Assembly: GCA_045577755.1 (NCBI GenBank) | Contig: JAZNJA010000116.1 | Coordinates: 1 to 30,161, forward strand | DNA: 30,161 bases | DNA from: CAMEON01 sp045577755 | Lineage (GTDB): Bacteria; Bacillota; Clostridia; Oscillospirales; CAG-272 | Direction of reading: 5' to 3' | Shown: positions 22,514 through 30,138 of the stretch, one piece after another | How positions within the stretch are numbered: position 1 is the stretch's first letter | Layout: each line of letters opens with the position of its first letter | Translations under genes and position numbers: made by a program | Notes under the pieces: generated by a model | Databases searched by the model: none | What the model saw: the letters and a program-made list of their open reading frames with translations, nothing else | What the model was told of the DNA's origin: nothing

Positions 22514-23995
22514 TCACTCGGTGACGTTGGGGTAGACGTAGCGCAGACGGTTCCAGATGGTCTGGGCGTACTGACGGCCTCCCAGCTCGCTCTGGTGGAT
22601 GTGATCCGCCAGATACTGGGGATGCTCCTGGTTGATGAAGCTCTCAGCCCCCGCGTCGATGACGATGATCCCCATGTAGCGGGCGACCGCCATCATCATG
22701 TTGTTGTAGTCGCACTGGCGGAGCCCCAGAGAGTTAACGGCCTCCCGCTCATAGTGGGCGCCCGTACCCGGGACGTTCCGTCCCGTATGGTCGGTGATGC
22801 AGACGATGACCGCGTTGGGAGCGTTCTCCAGAAGGTGCTTGAAGACCTGGTAGCAGGCTCCCGCGAAGGTGCCTTCATCACCGGCAATGGTGGTATCCGT
22901 CACCAGTCTGTGGGAGTAGGAGATCGTGTCACCCACCTGGCCGAGGGGTCTGGCCGCAGCAAAGTCGTTGACCGCGCCCTCCACGGTGATCAGCGCCGAA
23001 TCGGCGTACTGATGGCTATAGATCATGGTGTAGTGCAGAATGTGACCGCCCATAGAAGCGCCCTGTACGCCGCGGTTGGTCTCCACGAGACCACTCAGCT
23101 CGGCCAACACGGGGGTATATTTTCCGCTGACGACGCCGTTGCGGGGCGTGGTGTCGGTAATGGAGGTACCGAATGAGGTCCACTTCAGACCTTGCCACTG
23201 ATCGCCAATGGCACCGGTGTCACCCTTCTCACCCTTTTCACCCTGAGGGCCCTGCTCGCCTTGCTCACCCTTTTCACCCTGGGGGCCCTGCTCGCCTTGC
23301 TCGCCCTTCTCGCCCTGGGGGCCTTGGATACCCTGCTCACCCTGAAGGCCTTGCTCGCCCTGCTCACCCTTTTCACCCTGGGGGCCTTGAGCGCCCGTCT
23401 CACCCTGGGCGCCGTTGACTACGGTGAAGGTGGAGGTGGTGCCGTCGGTGAAGGTGATGGTATAGGTGTCTACCAGGCCACCGGTAGAGGTATGCTCGAT
23501 GCTGACGATACCGCGGCCGGGATCACCGGGATCCCCCTGCTCACCCTGAGGGCCTTGGGGGCCTTGGGGGCCTTGGGCTCCCTGGACGCCTTGAGGACCT
23601 TGAGGTCCTGCCGGGCCTTGCTCGCCCTGCTCGCCTCGGAGGCCTTGGTCGCCCTGCTCCCCCTTTTTGCCGTTGGTCACGGTAAAGGTAGCGGTATTGC
23701 CGTTGGAAAACGTGACGGTGTAGGTATCCACCAAGCCGTCGGTAGCGGTGCGCTCAATGCTGACGATGCCGTTGCCGTCGGCTCCGGGAACACCCTGGAT
23801 GCCCTGGATTCCCTGAGCGCCGGTATCGCCCTTTTCGCCGGGGACGCCCTGCTCACCCTGTGGCCCCTGAGGACCCTGAGGGCCGGGAGCGGCAATATCA
23901 CAGCTCACCAGCGCGGACGAGAGCATCAGCACCGCGGCCAAAAGCCCACACATCCGAGCCGCGAACCGCTTGCGGCTTTGATTCCGTATTTTCAT
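22514..23995 (-). CDS. Collagen-like lipoprotein with C-terminal SGNH/GDSL hydrolase domain
   Basis: 493 residues. A lipoprotein signal with acceptor Cys32 (SALVSC) is followed by three collagen-like Gly-X-Y tracts (38-73, 111-161, 196-265), rich in GPQ, GEQ and GEK, separated by two related 35-residue beta modules (76-110, GNGIVSIERTATDGLVD; 162-195, RGIVSIEHTSTGGLVD). The C-terminal third is an SGNH hydrolase: FGTSIT (nucleophile Ser278), a glycine in GASMGG, VEGAVND (Asn343) and DHIH (Asp464, His467). This predicts a surface esterase on a trimeric stalk, acting on acyl groups of glycans or lipids. The ATG at 23995 has GGAAGG 8 nt upstream; an open extension passes the promoter. Substrate unknown. 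Confidence 0.9.
   Translation of the reverse strand: MKIRNQSRKRFAARMCGLLAAVLMLSSALVSCDIAAPGPQGPQGPQGEQGVPGEKGDTGAQGIQGIQGVPGADGNGIVSIERTATDGLVDTYTVTFSNGNTATFTVTNGKKGEQGDQGLRGEQGEQGPAGPQGPQGVQGAQGPQGPQGPQGEQGDPGDPGRGIVSIEHTSTGGLVDTYTITFTDGTTSTFTVVNGAQGETGAQGPQGEKGEQGEQGLQGEQGIQGPQGEKGEQGEQGPQGEKGEQGEQGPQGEKGEKGDTGAIGDQWQGLKWTSFGTSITDTTPRNGVVSGKYTPVLAELSGLVETNRGVQGASMGGHILHYTMIYSHQYADSALITVEGAVNDFAAARPLGQVGDTISYSHRLVTDTTIAGDEGTFAGACYQVFKHLLENAPNAVIVCITDHTGRNVPGTGAHYEREAVNSLGLRQCDYNNMMMAVARYMGIIVIDAGAESFINQEHPQYLADHIHQSELGGRQYAQTIWNRLRYVYPNVTE
23201..23410 (-). repeat. Collagen-type Gly-X-Y coding repeat, largest tract
   Basis: About 23 Gly-X-Y triplets with a higher-order unit of roughly 18-27 bp coding GPQGEKGEQGEQ. 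Two shorter tracts lie at 23,513-23,665 and 23,777-23,884. The low-complexity DNA is prone to length change in 9-bp steps. Confidence 0.88.
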
Positions 23996-24068
23996 ATATT
24001 CTTCCTTCCCGGGGCGACTTCGTCCGTTTGGCGATAACGGCCCCGATTGCATAGTCCTGTAAAAATCT

Positions 24069-24097
24069 ATTATAGAGTATTTTTCGACATTTGTCAA
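24069..24097 (-). promoter_or_regulatory. Promoter of the collagen-like lipoprotein gene
   Basis: On the minus strand a perfect TTGACA (24097-24092), 17 bp and a perfect TATAAT (24074-24069), leaving a leader of about 65 nt. Confidence 0.9.
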
Positions 24098-24166
24098 GGT
24101 ATTTTTACATTTTTCTCCCATTTCACCAAAGATTTGTCAGCTACCTCCCGTCCCGGCGGCAGGCGC

Positions 24167-24196
24167 AAAAAAAGCACCCCGCCGGCGGCGGGATGC
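24167..24196 (-). terminator. Terminator of the DegV-TraX operon
   Basis: On the minus strand, GCATCCCGCC (24196-24187) and GGCGGGGTGC (24183-24174) pair with one G-T around a short loop, followed by seven T. Confidence 0.9.
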
Positions 24197-24209
24197 CAAT
24201 ATATCCCCA

Positions 24210-25025
24210 TCAGAGAACCGAGAGCAGGGTCAGCAGATAGTCGAGCAGCAAGATCACCAGAATGTGGGCGGGATAGTAGACGTAGAAGCCATACTTCAGC
24301 CCTCGGCGGCCGGGCTTTCCGTTGTAGAGCGCCAGCGGGACCAAGGCGAGGAGACAGAAGATCTGAACGAGGGGAACCTGCGCGCACAGAGACACCAGCA
24401 CGCAGCCCACCGCGCACAAAAGCAGCTTGACGGGGCGGCAGTCGAGCCTTTTGAGGAAGGACGGAGCCTCTCCCTCCTTATAGTCCACCAGGCTGATCAG
24501 CACGGGGAGCAGAATCCCCGCCATGCCGTAGCTGATGCCGTCCACAAGAATATGGACGGCGCGGGCAAGGAGAAGGGACAAGGCAAAAGCCCCGCAAGAG
24601 AGCAGTACGCGGGGAACCGATCTCGCCGCCAGTCCCCTCTTGATGGCCTGCACGCAGTAGATCAGCAGAATCGACAGAGAAAAGGTCAGGAAAATATTCC
24701 CTTCAAAGCCTCCCGCCAGCAGGTCTCCCTTGACGTAGCCGTCGTACAGGAAGTAAGCTGCCTCAAAAAGAACCCCAAAAAGGCTCATGAGCAGCAGGCG
24801 CTTGGGCTTATTCCGGGTATAGCGGCAGCCCTCAGCGATGAAGTAGGCGAAGATGGGGAAGGCGACCCGCCCCAGGACACGGAGAATCCCCACGTGAGGC
24901 AGGATATGGACCCCCACGTGATCCACTGTCATGAAGATACAGGCGATGATCTTCAGCGTAGAGGCAGACAGATGCCCCCTTCCTCGGTTGGGGGACGAAG
25001 GGGGCGTCAGGTTCTCGTTCGTCAT
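24210..25025 (-). CDS. TraX-family integral membrane protein
   Basis: 271 residues, about seven to eight hydrophobic helices. LKIIACIFMTVDHVGVHILP, GRVAFPIFAYFIAEGCRYTRN and KYGFYVYYPAHILVI are the conserved TraX blocks; the family includes the F-pilin N-acetylase TraX and many chromosomal membrane acyltransferase-like proteins. In Clostridia the role is unknown, perhaps O- or N-acylation of a surface component. The ATG at 25025 has no good ribosome binding site within 12 nt, and an inverted repeat (CCCCCTTC/GAAGGGGG) lies over codons 8-17, so the true start may be further in. It lies 91 bp after degV with no terminator between, suggesting one transcript. No conjugation genes are nearby. Confidence 0.88.
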   Translation of the reverse strand: MTNENLTPPSSPNRGRGHLSASTLKIIACIFMTVDHVGVHILPHVGILRVLGRVAFPIFAYFIAEGCRYTRNKPKRLLLMSLFGVLFEAAYFLYDGYVKGDLLAGGFEGNIFLTFSLSILLIYCVQAIKRGLAARSVPRVLLSCGAFALSLLLARAVHILVDGISYGMAGILLPVLISLVDYKEGEAPSFLKRLDCRPVKLLLCAVGCVLVSLCAQVPLVQIFCLLALVPLALYNGKPGRRGLKYGFYVYYPAHILVILLLDYLLTLLSVL

Positions 25026-25116
25026 AGTGCGTTCTGCGCAAGGCAGATTCCTTTCGAATCGTTCAGATGCTGAAAAGGTCCGGGCACAGGGCGTCTACGG
25101 GAGCGTGAAGGCTGTG

Positions 25117-25980
25117 TCAGTCCAGACTGTGGGTGCGGATGAAGAGGACACCCAGGGTGTTGCGGCCGCAGTGGGAGGAGATGGTACAGCCCGCACGGGT
25201 GATATGCACCTCTGCCTCGGGGGCGATGGCCTTGACAGCCGTCACACAGGCGCTGACGATGGACTCCTCGCAGCCCGCGTGGGTCACGAAGATATGGCCC
25301 TTGATGACGTCGGAGGCATCCCCCAGACGGTCGGCCACGTACTTGGGCAGCACCGCACCAAACTTGCCGCGGTACTTCTTGCCGACCCCCATCTTGCCGT
25401 CCTTGACCGTGATGCAGGGCTTGAGGGACAGCATATTGGCGCCGAAGGCGGCGAGAGCCGAGCAACGGCCTCCCTTGTACAAAAACTCCAGGCTATCAAT
25501 GATGAAGGAGGCGTCCACACAGGGAGCCAACTCCTCGCAGGTACGGGCGATCTCGGCGGCAGGCTTTCCCTCGGCGGCCATCTCGCAGGCGGCGATGACC
25601 AAAAGGCCTCCGCCCGTGGAGAGATTGCGGGTGTCCACCACGTGGACCCCTTCAAAGCTCTCGGCGGCCAGGCGGGCGTTGTTGCAGGTAGAGGACATTT
25701 CGGAGCTGATGGTGAAGAACACCAGCTCGTCGCCGTCGGCGGTCTGCTCGGCGAAGAAGGCCTCAAACTCGGCCAGGTTGACGGCCGAGGTCTTGGGCAA
25801 CTCCCCCGTCTCCTCGTAGTGCTTATAAATGAAATCGGGGTCGATATCCACCCCGTCGGTGTACTGCTTCTCGCCCAGAGCCACGCCCAGGGGCAGAATG
25901 GTGACGCCGTACCGCTCAATCAGCTCGGGGCTGAGATCGCAGGTACTGTCAGACGCGACGCGAATCCTGTTTGCCATCAT
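25117..25980 (-). CDS. DegV-family fatty-acid-binding protein
   Basis: 287 residues, a normal DegV/FakB length. VASDSTCDLSPELI at the N-terminus, KTSAVNLAEF (fatty-acid carboxylate contact region), VVDTRNLSTGGGLLV and the C-terminal THSLD fit the family. FakB-type proteins bind exogenous fatty acids for phosphorylation by FakA kinase in phospholipid synthesis; no fakA lies nearby. Two adjacent ATGs (25980, 25977) are possible, and the ribosome binding site AAGGAA is rather distant at about 11 nt. It is transcribed from a perfect promoter at 26,091-26,119, divergent from the CotH gene, probably with traX downstream. Confidence 0.93.
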   Translation of the reverse strand: MMANRIRVASDSTCDLSPELIERYGVTILPLGVALGEKQYTDGVDIDPDFIYKHYEETGELPKTSAVNLAEFEAFFAEQTADGDELVFFTISSEMSSTCNNARLAAESFEGVHVVDTRNLSTGGGLLVIAACEMAAEGKPAAEIARTCEELAPCVDASFIIDSLEFLYKGGRCSALAAFGANMLSLKPCITVKDGKMGVGKKYRGKFGAVLPKYVADRLGDASDVIKGHIFVTHAGCEESIVSACVTAVKAIAPEAEVHITRAGCTISSHCGRNTLGVLFIRTHSLD

Positions 25981-26090
25981 ACGATACCGCTTTCCTTGCG
26001 AAAGCGTCCTTTCCGTAAAAATTCTGTAAGAATGGAGTTCTTATGAACATTGTAGCGGAAAAATATGAACTGAATCAAAATTCCGATTCT

Positions 26091-26119
26091 ATTATACTTC
26101 ATTGGTATTGATTTGTCAA
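26091..26119 (-). promoter_or_regulatory. Promoter of the DegV-TraX operon
   Basis: On the minus strand a perfect TTGACA (26119-26114), 17 bp and a perfect TATAAT (26096-26091). The leader to the ATG is about 105 nt. Confidence 0.9.
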
Positions 26120-26169
26120 CGACATTTTCACAAATTCTCGAAAAAAAGCGCTCTCCCCGCCGCTTCCCC

Positions 26170-26198
26170 TTGACAGATCCCGCTTTTTGTATTACAAT
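26170..26198 (+). promoter_or_regulatory. Promoter of the CotH-family lipoprotein gene
   Basis: TTGACA (26170-26175), 17 bp and TACAAT (26193-26198). The start would lie about 20 nt before the ATG at 26224, leaving just enough room for the AAAGGA ribosome binding site. Confidence 0.88.
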
Positions 26199-26223
26199 AA
26201 AGAAAAACCGCAAAGGAATTCCC

Positions 26224-27621
26224 ATGAGATCCATCTGTAAATCGTTGCTTGCGGGCCTGCTTCTCGCGGTGGCGCTCCTCTGGCTTTCGGGCTGCCGCTC
26301 CGCCTCCGAGACGCCGTCCGTCCCGACTGCCCCTGAGATTACCGAGGCCGTGACCCAAACTCCCGGCATCCCCGCGCCGCCCGAGACCGTCCCCGAGACC
26401 GTCCCCGAGACCGAAACCCGGCCGTCTGTCACCCTTCCCTTCCCTGTCCCCACGGCGGACCTGCCCGTGGTATCGGTCAACACCGCCGGCGTGGCTGTGG
26501 ATTCCAAGACCTATGTGGATATGACTCTGACCCTGGTTGGCACCGAGGAGCCCCTTGCGGAGATCCCCGGCTCCATCCGTCTGCGAGGCAATTCCACCTT
26601 TTCCTTCCCAAAAAAGCCCTACCGCATCAAGTTGGACCAGAAGCACAGCCTCTTCGGCCTGGATAAAGCCAAGAGCTGGGTCCTGTTGGCTGACTGGCTG
26701 GACCCCTCCACCCTCCATAACTACGCCGCCCTCTCCCTGGCGGCCACCTCGGAGCATTTCGATTTCGTCCCCACCCCACACAAGGTGAATCTCTACCTCA
26801 ACGGCGAGTACCGAGGGATCTACACCCTCTGCGAGCAGGTACAGGAGAACCCGGGGCGGCTGGATCTGGAAATGGACCTCAAGCGGAGCATGACCGAGCT
26901 GGAGGACTACAATTTCCTCATCTGCATGAACCACAACGCCCCCGAAAAGCCGGGTGCCGAGGAGGGAGTCACCTACTTCTACCTCTCCAACTGTGACCGC
27001 TACTTCGAGCTGGAATATCCCACAAGGGAAGACTTCCCCTCGGAGTCTCAGTTCCGCCGCTTCTTCGATGCCCTGGAGGACTATATGCGGGAGACGGTGA
27101 GCGCCTTCATGAAGAGTGACCGCGCCTACCTCACCAAGAACGTAGACGTGAATTCCCTCATCGATTTCTTCATCGTGGATCAGATCATGGGGGAGAGAGA
27201 CCACCACTGGAAGTCGGTGTTCATGTACTACAGAGGCGCCAAGGATGATCCCAAGCTCCACTTCGGCCCCCCCTGGGACTACGATTTCTGTATGTTCACC
27301 GAATGGACGGCACAGCCCAACGAGGAGTTCGATCTTTCCAATGATTTCAACCCCCGCGAGGCCAGCGTCTTCTTCACCCCTCTCCTGAACAATTCCTACT
27401 TCACCCGCAAGGTGCGGAGCCGCTACAGGGAGCATTTCTCGGGAGCCTTGGAGGAGGTTATCGGCAAGGTGGAGGCCCGCGCCGCCGCCATGTCGGGTTC
27501 CCTGCAGATGAATCAGGACACCTGGTACGCCGACAAGCCCGATATCACCGAGGACAACGTGGCTTTCTTCATCAAGTACCTGAAGCACAGGAAGTCTACG
27601 CTGGATCGGGCATGGGATTGA
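26224..27621 (+). CDS. CotH kinase-family lipoprotein
   Basis: 465 residues. A lipoprotein signal with acceptor Cys24 (LSGC) and a Pro/Glu/Thr linker (25-78, with repeated PETV) precede a CotH-kinase domain. Motifs are SIRLRGNSTFSFPKKPYRIK (117-136), WVLLADWLDPSTLHNYAA, YLNGEYRGIYTLCEQV (191-206), FIVDQIMGERDHHWKS (316-331) and HFGPPWDYDFCMF (346-358). Bacillus CotH is an atypical protein kinase that phosphorylates spore-coat proteins; secreted clostridial homologues also occur near cellulosomal or surface proteins. The ATG at 26224 has AAAGGA upstream. Whether this lipid-anchored copy has ATP outside the cell to use is unknown. It is transcribed alone. Confidence 0.92.
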   Translation: MRSICKSLLAGLLLAVALLWLSGCRSASETPSVPTAPEITEAVTQTPGIPAPPETVPETVPETETRPSVTLPFPVPTADLPVVSVNTAGVAVDSKTYVDMTLTLVGTEEPLAEIPGSIRLRGNSTFSFPKKPYRIKLDQKHSLFGLDKAKSWVLLADWLDPSTLHNYAALSLAATSEHFDFVPTPHKVNLYLNGEYRGIYTLCEQVQENPGRLDLEMDLKRSMTELEDYNFLICMNHNAPEKPGAEEGVTYFYLSNCDRYFELEYPTREDFPSESQFRRFFDALEDYMRETVSAFMKSDRAYLTKNVDVNSLIDFFIVDQIMGERDHHWKSVFMYYRGAKDDPKLHFGPPWDYDFCMFTEWTAQPNEEFDLSNDFNPREASVFFTPLLNNSYFTRKVRSRYREHFSGALEEVIGKVEARAAAMSGSLQMNQDTWYADKPDITEDNVAFFIKYLKHRKSTLDRAWD

Positions 27622-27656
27622 GTCCGCCCGAGCGCCCCGCGAACCGAACAGAAAAC

Positions 27657-27690
27657 AGCTCCCTTACCCGCCGGGGTAGGGGAGCTTTTG
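27657..27690. terminator. Bidirectional terminator between CotH and DUF4097 genes
   Basis: AGCTCCC and TACCC (27657-27669) pair with GGGTA and GGGAGCT (27674-27686), with T-runs on both exits (TTTTG plus, GTTTTC minus). Confidence 0.88.
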
Positions 27691-27698
27691 TGATGGGA

Positions 27699-28808
27699 TC
27701 ATTCCTCAACGGTGACGCGGATAGAGCCGCTGGTGGTTTGGATCTCGCAGAGGCCGCCCTCGGTGGATTTGGGGACGTCCACCGAGCCCGAGGTGGTGTC
27801 GGTGTAGAAGATCTTGGGGGTGAGCAGGGAGCCCCTCACCGAGCCGCTGGTGGTTTTCAGGCTCAGGGTGGCGGCATCGGCGCGGGCGAAGCGGATACCG
27901 CCGCTTACGGTCTTGGCTTGGAGGTGGGTCGCGACGGTAGAGTCGGAGAGCTCGACATCGCCGCTTCCCGTCTCAGCTGTGAGGGTACCGCAGGTGGTGT
28001 AGAGGAGAGCGATCTCGCCGCTGGTGGTCGCCAGGTCGGCGGTCTTAATGACCGCCACCGACTCCACGTGGATCCCACCGCTCCCCGTATGGGCAGTGAG
28101 GCTATCCAGCGTGACGGTTCGCACGCGGATCTCGCCGCTGGTGGTCTTCAGCTCGGCGGTGGTGGCGGTGCAGTCCCCGTCCACGGTCTTGCCGCCAAGG
28201 GTGACCTTACCGCTGGTGCTATGGGCGGTCACGGTGTTCAGAAAGCCCATGGCGTAGAGGTCTCCGCTGGTGGAGCGCAGATCCAGATGCCCGCCGATGG
28301 CGGCGGCGGTCCCGATGGTGCCGCTGGTGGAGGTCAGGGTCACGTCCTCCGAGAAGGTGTAGCGGACGTTGATATTCACGTCTCCGCTGACCGTTTCCAC
28401 GGTCAAAGACTTGTACCTCTCGCGGGGGAGGGCGACCTTGACAGATCGGCTGCTCACCGAGAAGGAGAAGAGCCGCTCGTACCACTTTCTCGTATCGGTG
28501 GCGCGGATAGTCAGGGTGTCCTCCACCACGTCCACCGTGTATTCCACGTAGTCGCTGTCCTTGGTGGTCACGCGGCACTTGTCATCCTCGGAGGGGACCA
28601 GCTCCACGTCCGCGGCGATGACGTCGATGTGGATGCGGTCGAAATCTTGGCTGACATGATGGGAGCCGTCCACGGTAAGGCCGTCATACAGGGAGCCCTC
28701 GCCAAGAAGCGTATGCCCGCCCAAAGCGTGACCCACGGCGATACAGGCCAGACCCGCCAGGATACAGGCGGCGGCGACGATCATACTGATCCAGATAGAT
28801 TTTTTCAT
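27699..28808 (-). CDS. DUF4097 beta-strand-repeat membrane-anchored protein
   Basis: 369 residues. One N-terminal transmembrane or signal-anchor helix (about 5-30) precedes a beta-helix-like domain of about 320 residues in which TTSG(x)I-type motifs (for example TTSGEIRV, TGSGDVEL) recur about every 20-25 residues, the hallmark of DUF4097. The family is exported or membrane-bound with no known activity and commonly lies behind DUF1700 and PadR genes. The ATG at 28808 lies 6 nt after the DUF1700 stop. It ends with ITVTVEE-like residues next to a terminator. Role in envelope stress is inferred from the operon only. Confidence 0.92.
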   Translation of the reverse strand: MKKSIWISMIVAAACILAGLACIAVGHALGGHTLLGEGSLYDGLTVDGSHHVSQDFDRIHIDVIAADVELVPSEDDKCRVTTKDSDYVEYTVDVVEDTLTIRATDTRKWYERLFSFSVSSRSVKVALPRERYKSLTVETVSGDVNINVRYTFSEDVTLTSTSGTIGTAAAIGGHLDLRSTSGDLYAMGFLNTVTAHSTSGKVTLGGKTVDGDCTATTAELKTTSGEIRVRTVTLDSLTAHTGSGGIHVESVAVIKTADLATTSGEIALLYTTCGTLTAETGSGDVELSDSTVATHLQAKTVSGGIRFARADAATLSLKTTSGSVRGSLLTPKIFYTDTTSGSVDVPKSTEGGLCEIQTTSGSIRVTVEE

Positions 28809-28814
28809 AATGCC

Positions 28815-29414
28815 TTACTCTCCTTTCTTACGGACGAAGCAGGCCTTGATGCCCCGCAAAGTGAGCTTACCCAACTGCCACGTGCCCTTGGCGGCGAGGT
28901 TGCAGAGGAGCAGCCACAGGACGGTGAGTCCCGCCAGCACCAGTCCCGCGCCGAAGAACAGCAGGCCCCCCGCCGCCTCGCCCTGTACGAACAGGAGGAT
29001 AGCGGCAACGATGCCCGCGGGGGCGGAGACAGCGAAGGTGAGGTCGGCGGCATAGAGGCTGAGCACCACCGCCCAGAGGGTGATATACAGGGACAGGGCC
29101 ACGGCGAAAAGGGCGATCAGGATGGGAAACCAAACGGGGGAGCCGACGGCGATCAGGACGATCTCCCACGCCCGCATACGGCGCTTGGGCTTCATCTTGG
29201 CTTTGATGAGCTTGGGAAGGGGGGTATCCATAAGGATCTCCTCGGCGATGGCGTCCACAGGACCAAGAGAGGCCACCGCCTCCTGCTCGGTCATGCCGCC
29301 CTCGGTGAGGTCGTCCAGCATTTCGGCGTAGAAATCCAGGGAGGATCGACGGTCGGCCTCGGGCAGGCCCGCCAGACGCGCTTCCAGAGCCGTCAAAAAT
29401 TCTTTCTTATCCAT
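28815..29414 (-). CDS. DUF1700 domain membrane protein
   Basis: 199 residues. The N-terminal 70 residues (MDKKEFLTALEARLAGLPEA, DFYAEMLDDLTEGGMTEQEA, VASLGPVDAIAEEI) are the DUF1700 cytoplasmic domain, followed by three to four membrane helices (about 85-185) and a basic end (FVRKKGE). The family is found between PadR regulators and DUF4097 proteins and may transmit a membrane signal. Its start overlaps the PadR stop by 8 nt, so the genes are translationally coupled. Confidence 0.92.
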   Translation of the reverse strand: MDKKEFLTALEARLAGLPEADRRSSLDFYAEMLDDLTEGGMTEQEAVASLGPVDAIAEEILMDTPLPKLIKAKMKPKRRMRAWEIVLIAVGSPVWFPILIALFAVALSLYITLWAVVLSLYAADLTFAVSAPAGIVAAILLFVQGEAAGGLLFFGAGLVLAGLTVLWLLLCNLAAKGTWQLGKLTLRGIKACFVRKKGE

Positions 29415-29730
29415 GTGCTTCGGGGTCTCCTTTCGTGACGAATGAGTAGATGCTCATGATCTCCCGCCACTCCTCCTTGAAGGCGTGGATGCGGGCAAGA
29501 CCGGCATCCGTGATGCGGTAGTATTTGCGGAGGCGGCCGTTGTGCTCGGCGGAGCGCACCGTGAGCAGCTCGGCGGTCTCCAAGCGGCGGAGGATGGGGT
29601 ACAGGGTGGATTCGGATATATCCACGTAGGGCTTCATGTCCTTGATGATCTGATACCCATAGGATTCCTCGTCCTTGATGGCCGCCAGCACGCAGATATC
29701 GAGCAGGCCGCGTTTCAGTTGTACGTCCAT
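29407..29730 (-). CDS. PadR-family transcriptional regulator
   Basis: 107 residues, the small PadR-s2 size. A winged helix-turn-helix (MDVQLKRGLLDICVLAAI, SYGYQIIKDM, STLYPILRRLETAELL) is followed by a dimerisation helix (GLARIHAFKEEWREI). It starts with ATG at 29730, AAGGAG 5 nt upstream. PadR proteins repress their own operon until a small molecule or membrane stress releases them; a matching palindrome overlaps the promoter (29767-29789). The following DUF1700 and DUF4097 genes are the target. Confidence 0.95.
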   Translation of the reverse strand: MDVQLKRGLLDICVLAAIKDEESYGYQIIKDMKPYVDISESTLYPILRRLETAELLTVRSAEHNGRLRKYYRITDAGLARIHAFKEEWREIMSIYSFVTKGDPEAHG

Positions 29731-29766
29731 GGGGGCTCCTTTCGGGTGTGATGGTGGGTTACGTAT

Positions 29767-29789
29767 AATACTATATCACATATAGTATT
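29767..29789. promoter_or_regulatory. Palindromic PadR-type operator
   Basis: Perfect 9-bp inverted arms AATACTATA and TATAGTATT around TCACA. It covers the -10 and part of the spacer of the PadR promoter. PadR operators commonly have ATAC...GTAT arms, so autorepression is likely. Confidence 0.8.
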
Positions 29790-29798
29790 GTTTGTCAA
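29770..29798 (-). promoter_or_regulatory. Promoter of the PadR-DUF1700-DUF4097 operon
   Basis: On the minus strand a perfect TTGACA (29798-29793), 17 bp and TATAGT (29775-29770). Confidence 0.87.
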
Positions 29799-29860
29799 GG
29801 GGTTGGGGGGAAAAAGTTTGGTTTTTCATATTTGGGTTTATCGGGAAGTTAAAATTGCGA

Positions 29861-29960
29861 TTGTAGGGACCGGCGTCCCCGACGGCCCGCCTCCTCCCCG
29901 ATGAAGTTCGTTGTCGGATCTATGTTAGTCGCGGACCGTCGAGGACGCCGGTCCCTACGA
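29861..29960. repeat. 28-bp imperfect inverted repeat, GTAGGG/CCCTAC-ended element
   Basis: The arms 29861-29890 and 29931-29960 match as reverse complements with about three mismatches over 30 bp, around a 40-bp centre. Ends and the GGGACCGGCGTCC core match the other elements at 5,564 and 9,285. A 31-codon plus-strand frame inside lacks a ribosome binding site. Confidence 0.8.
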
Positions 29961-30013
29961 ATGCAATTTGTTTGTTGGGTTCAAACCCCCCACTAAAACT
30001 CCAATTTCCCCAA

Positions 30014-30069
30014 CAAAAAAAGAGGCTGAGTCAAAAGCTTTTCAGAAAGCGAATGGCTCAGCCCTTTTC
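30014..30069. terminator. Bidirectional hairpin terminator
   Basis: GGCTGAG (30024-30030) and CTCAGCC (30057-30063), with an inner GCTTT/AAAGC stem, have TCTTTTTTT on the minus exit and CTTTTCT on the plus exit. It is the first of three hairpins at the right edge. Confidence 0.7.
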
Positions 30070-30103
30070 TATGTAAGCCAACACTTATAAGCCCCAACAA
30101 AAG

Positions 30104-30123
30104 AAAAAGCCTCCAAAAGAGGC
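30104..30123 (-). terminator. Hairpin terminator, minus strand
   Basis: On the minus strand GCCTC (30123-30119) pairs with GAGGC (30113-30109) around five bases, followed by TTTTTC. It suggests a minus-strand gene entering from the right. Confidence 0.65.
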
Positions 30124-30138
30124 CAAAATGAGTACGAC

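Noticed and set aside
23201..23884. CRISPR-like repeat array
   Set aside because: The repeats are in-frame Gly-X-Y collagen codons without spacers.
24210..25025. Conjugative element signalled by TraX
   Set aside because: TraX-family genes are common on Clostridia chromosomes, and no other transfer, relaxase or integrase gene is in the window.
29901..29996. 31-codon plus-strand ORF inside the right-hand inverted repeat
   Set aside because: No ribosome binding site or promoter, and it is made of the repeat arms.
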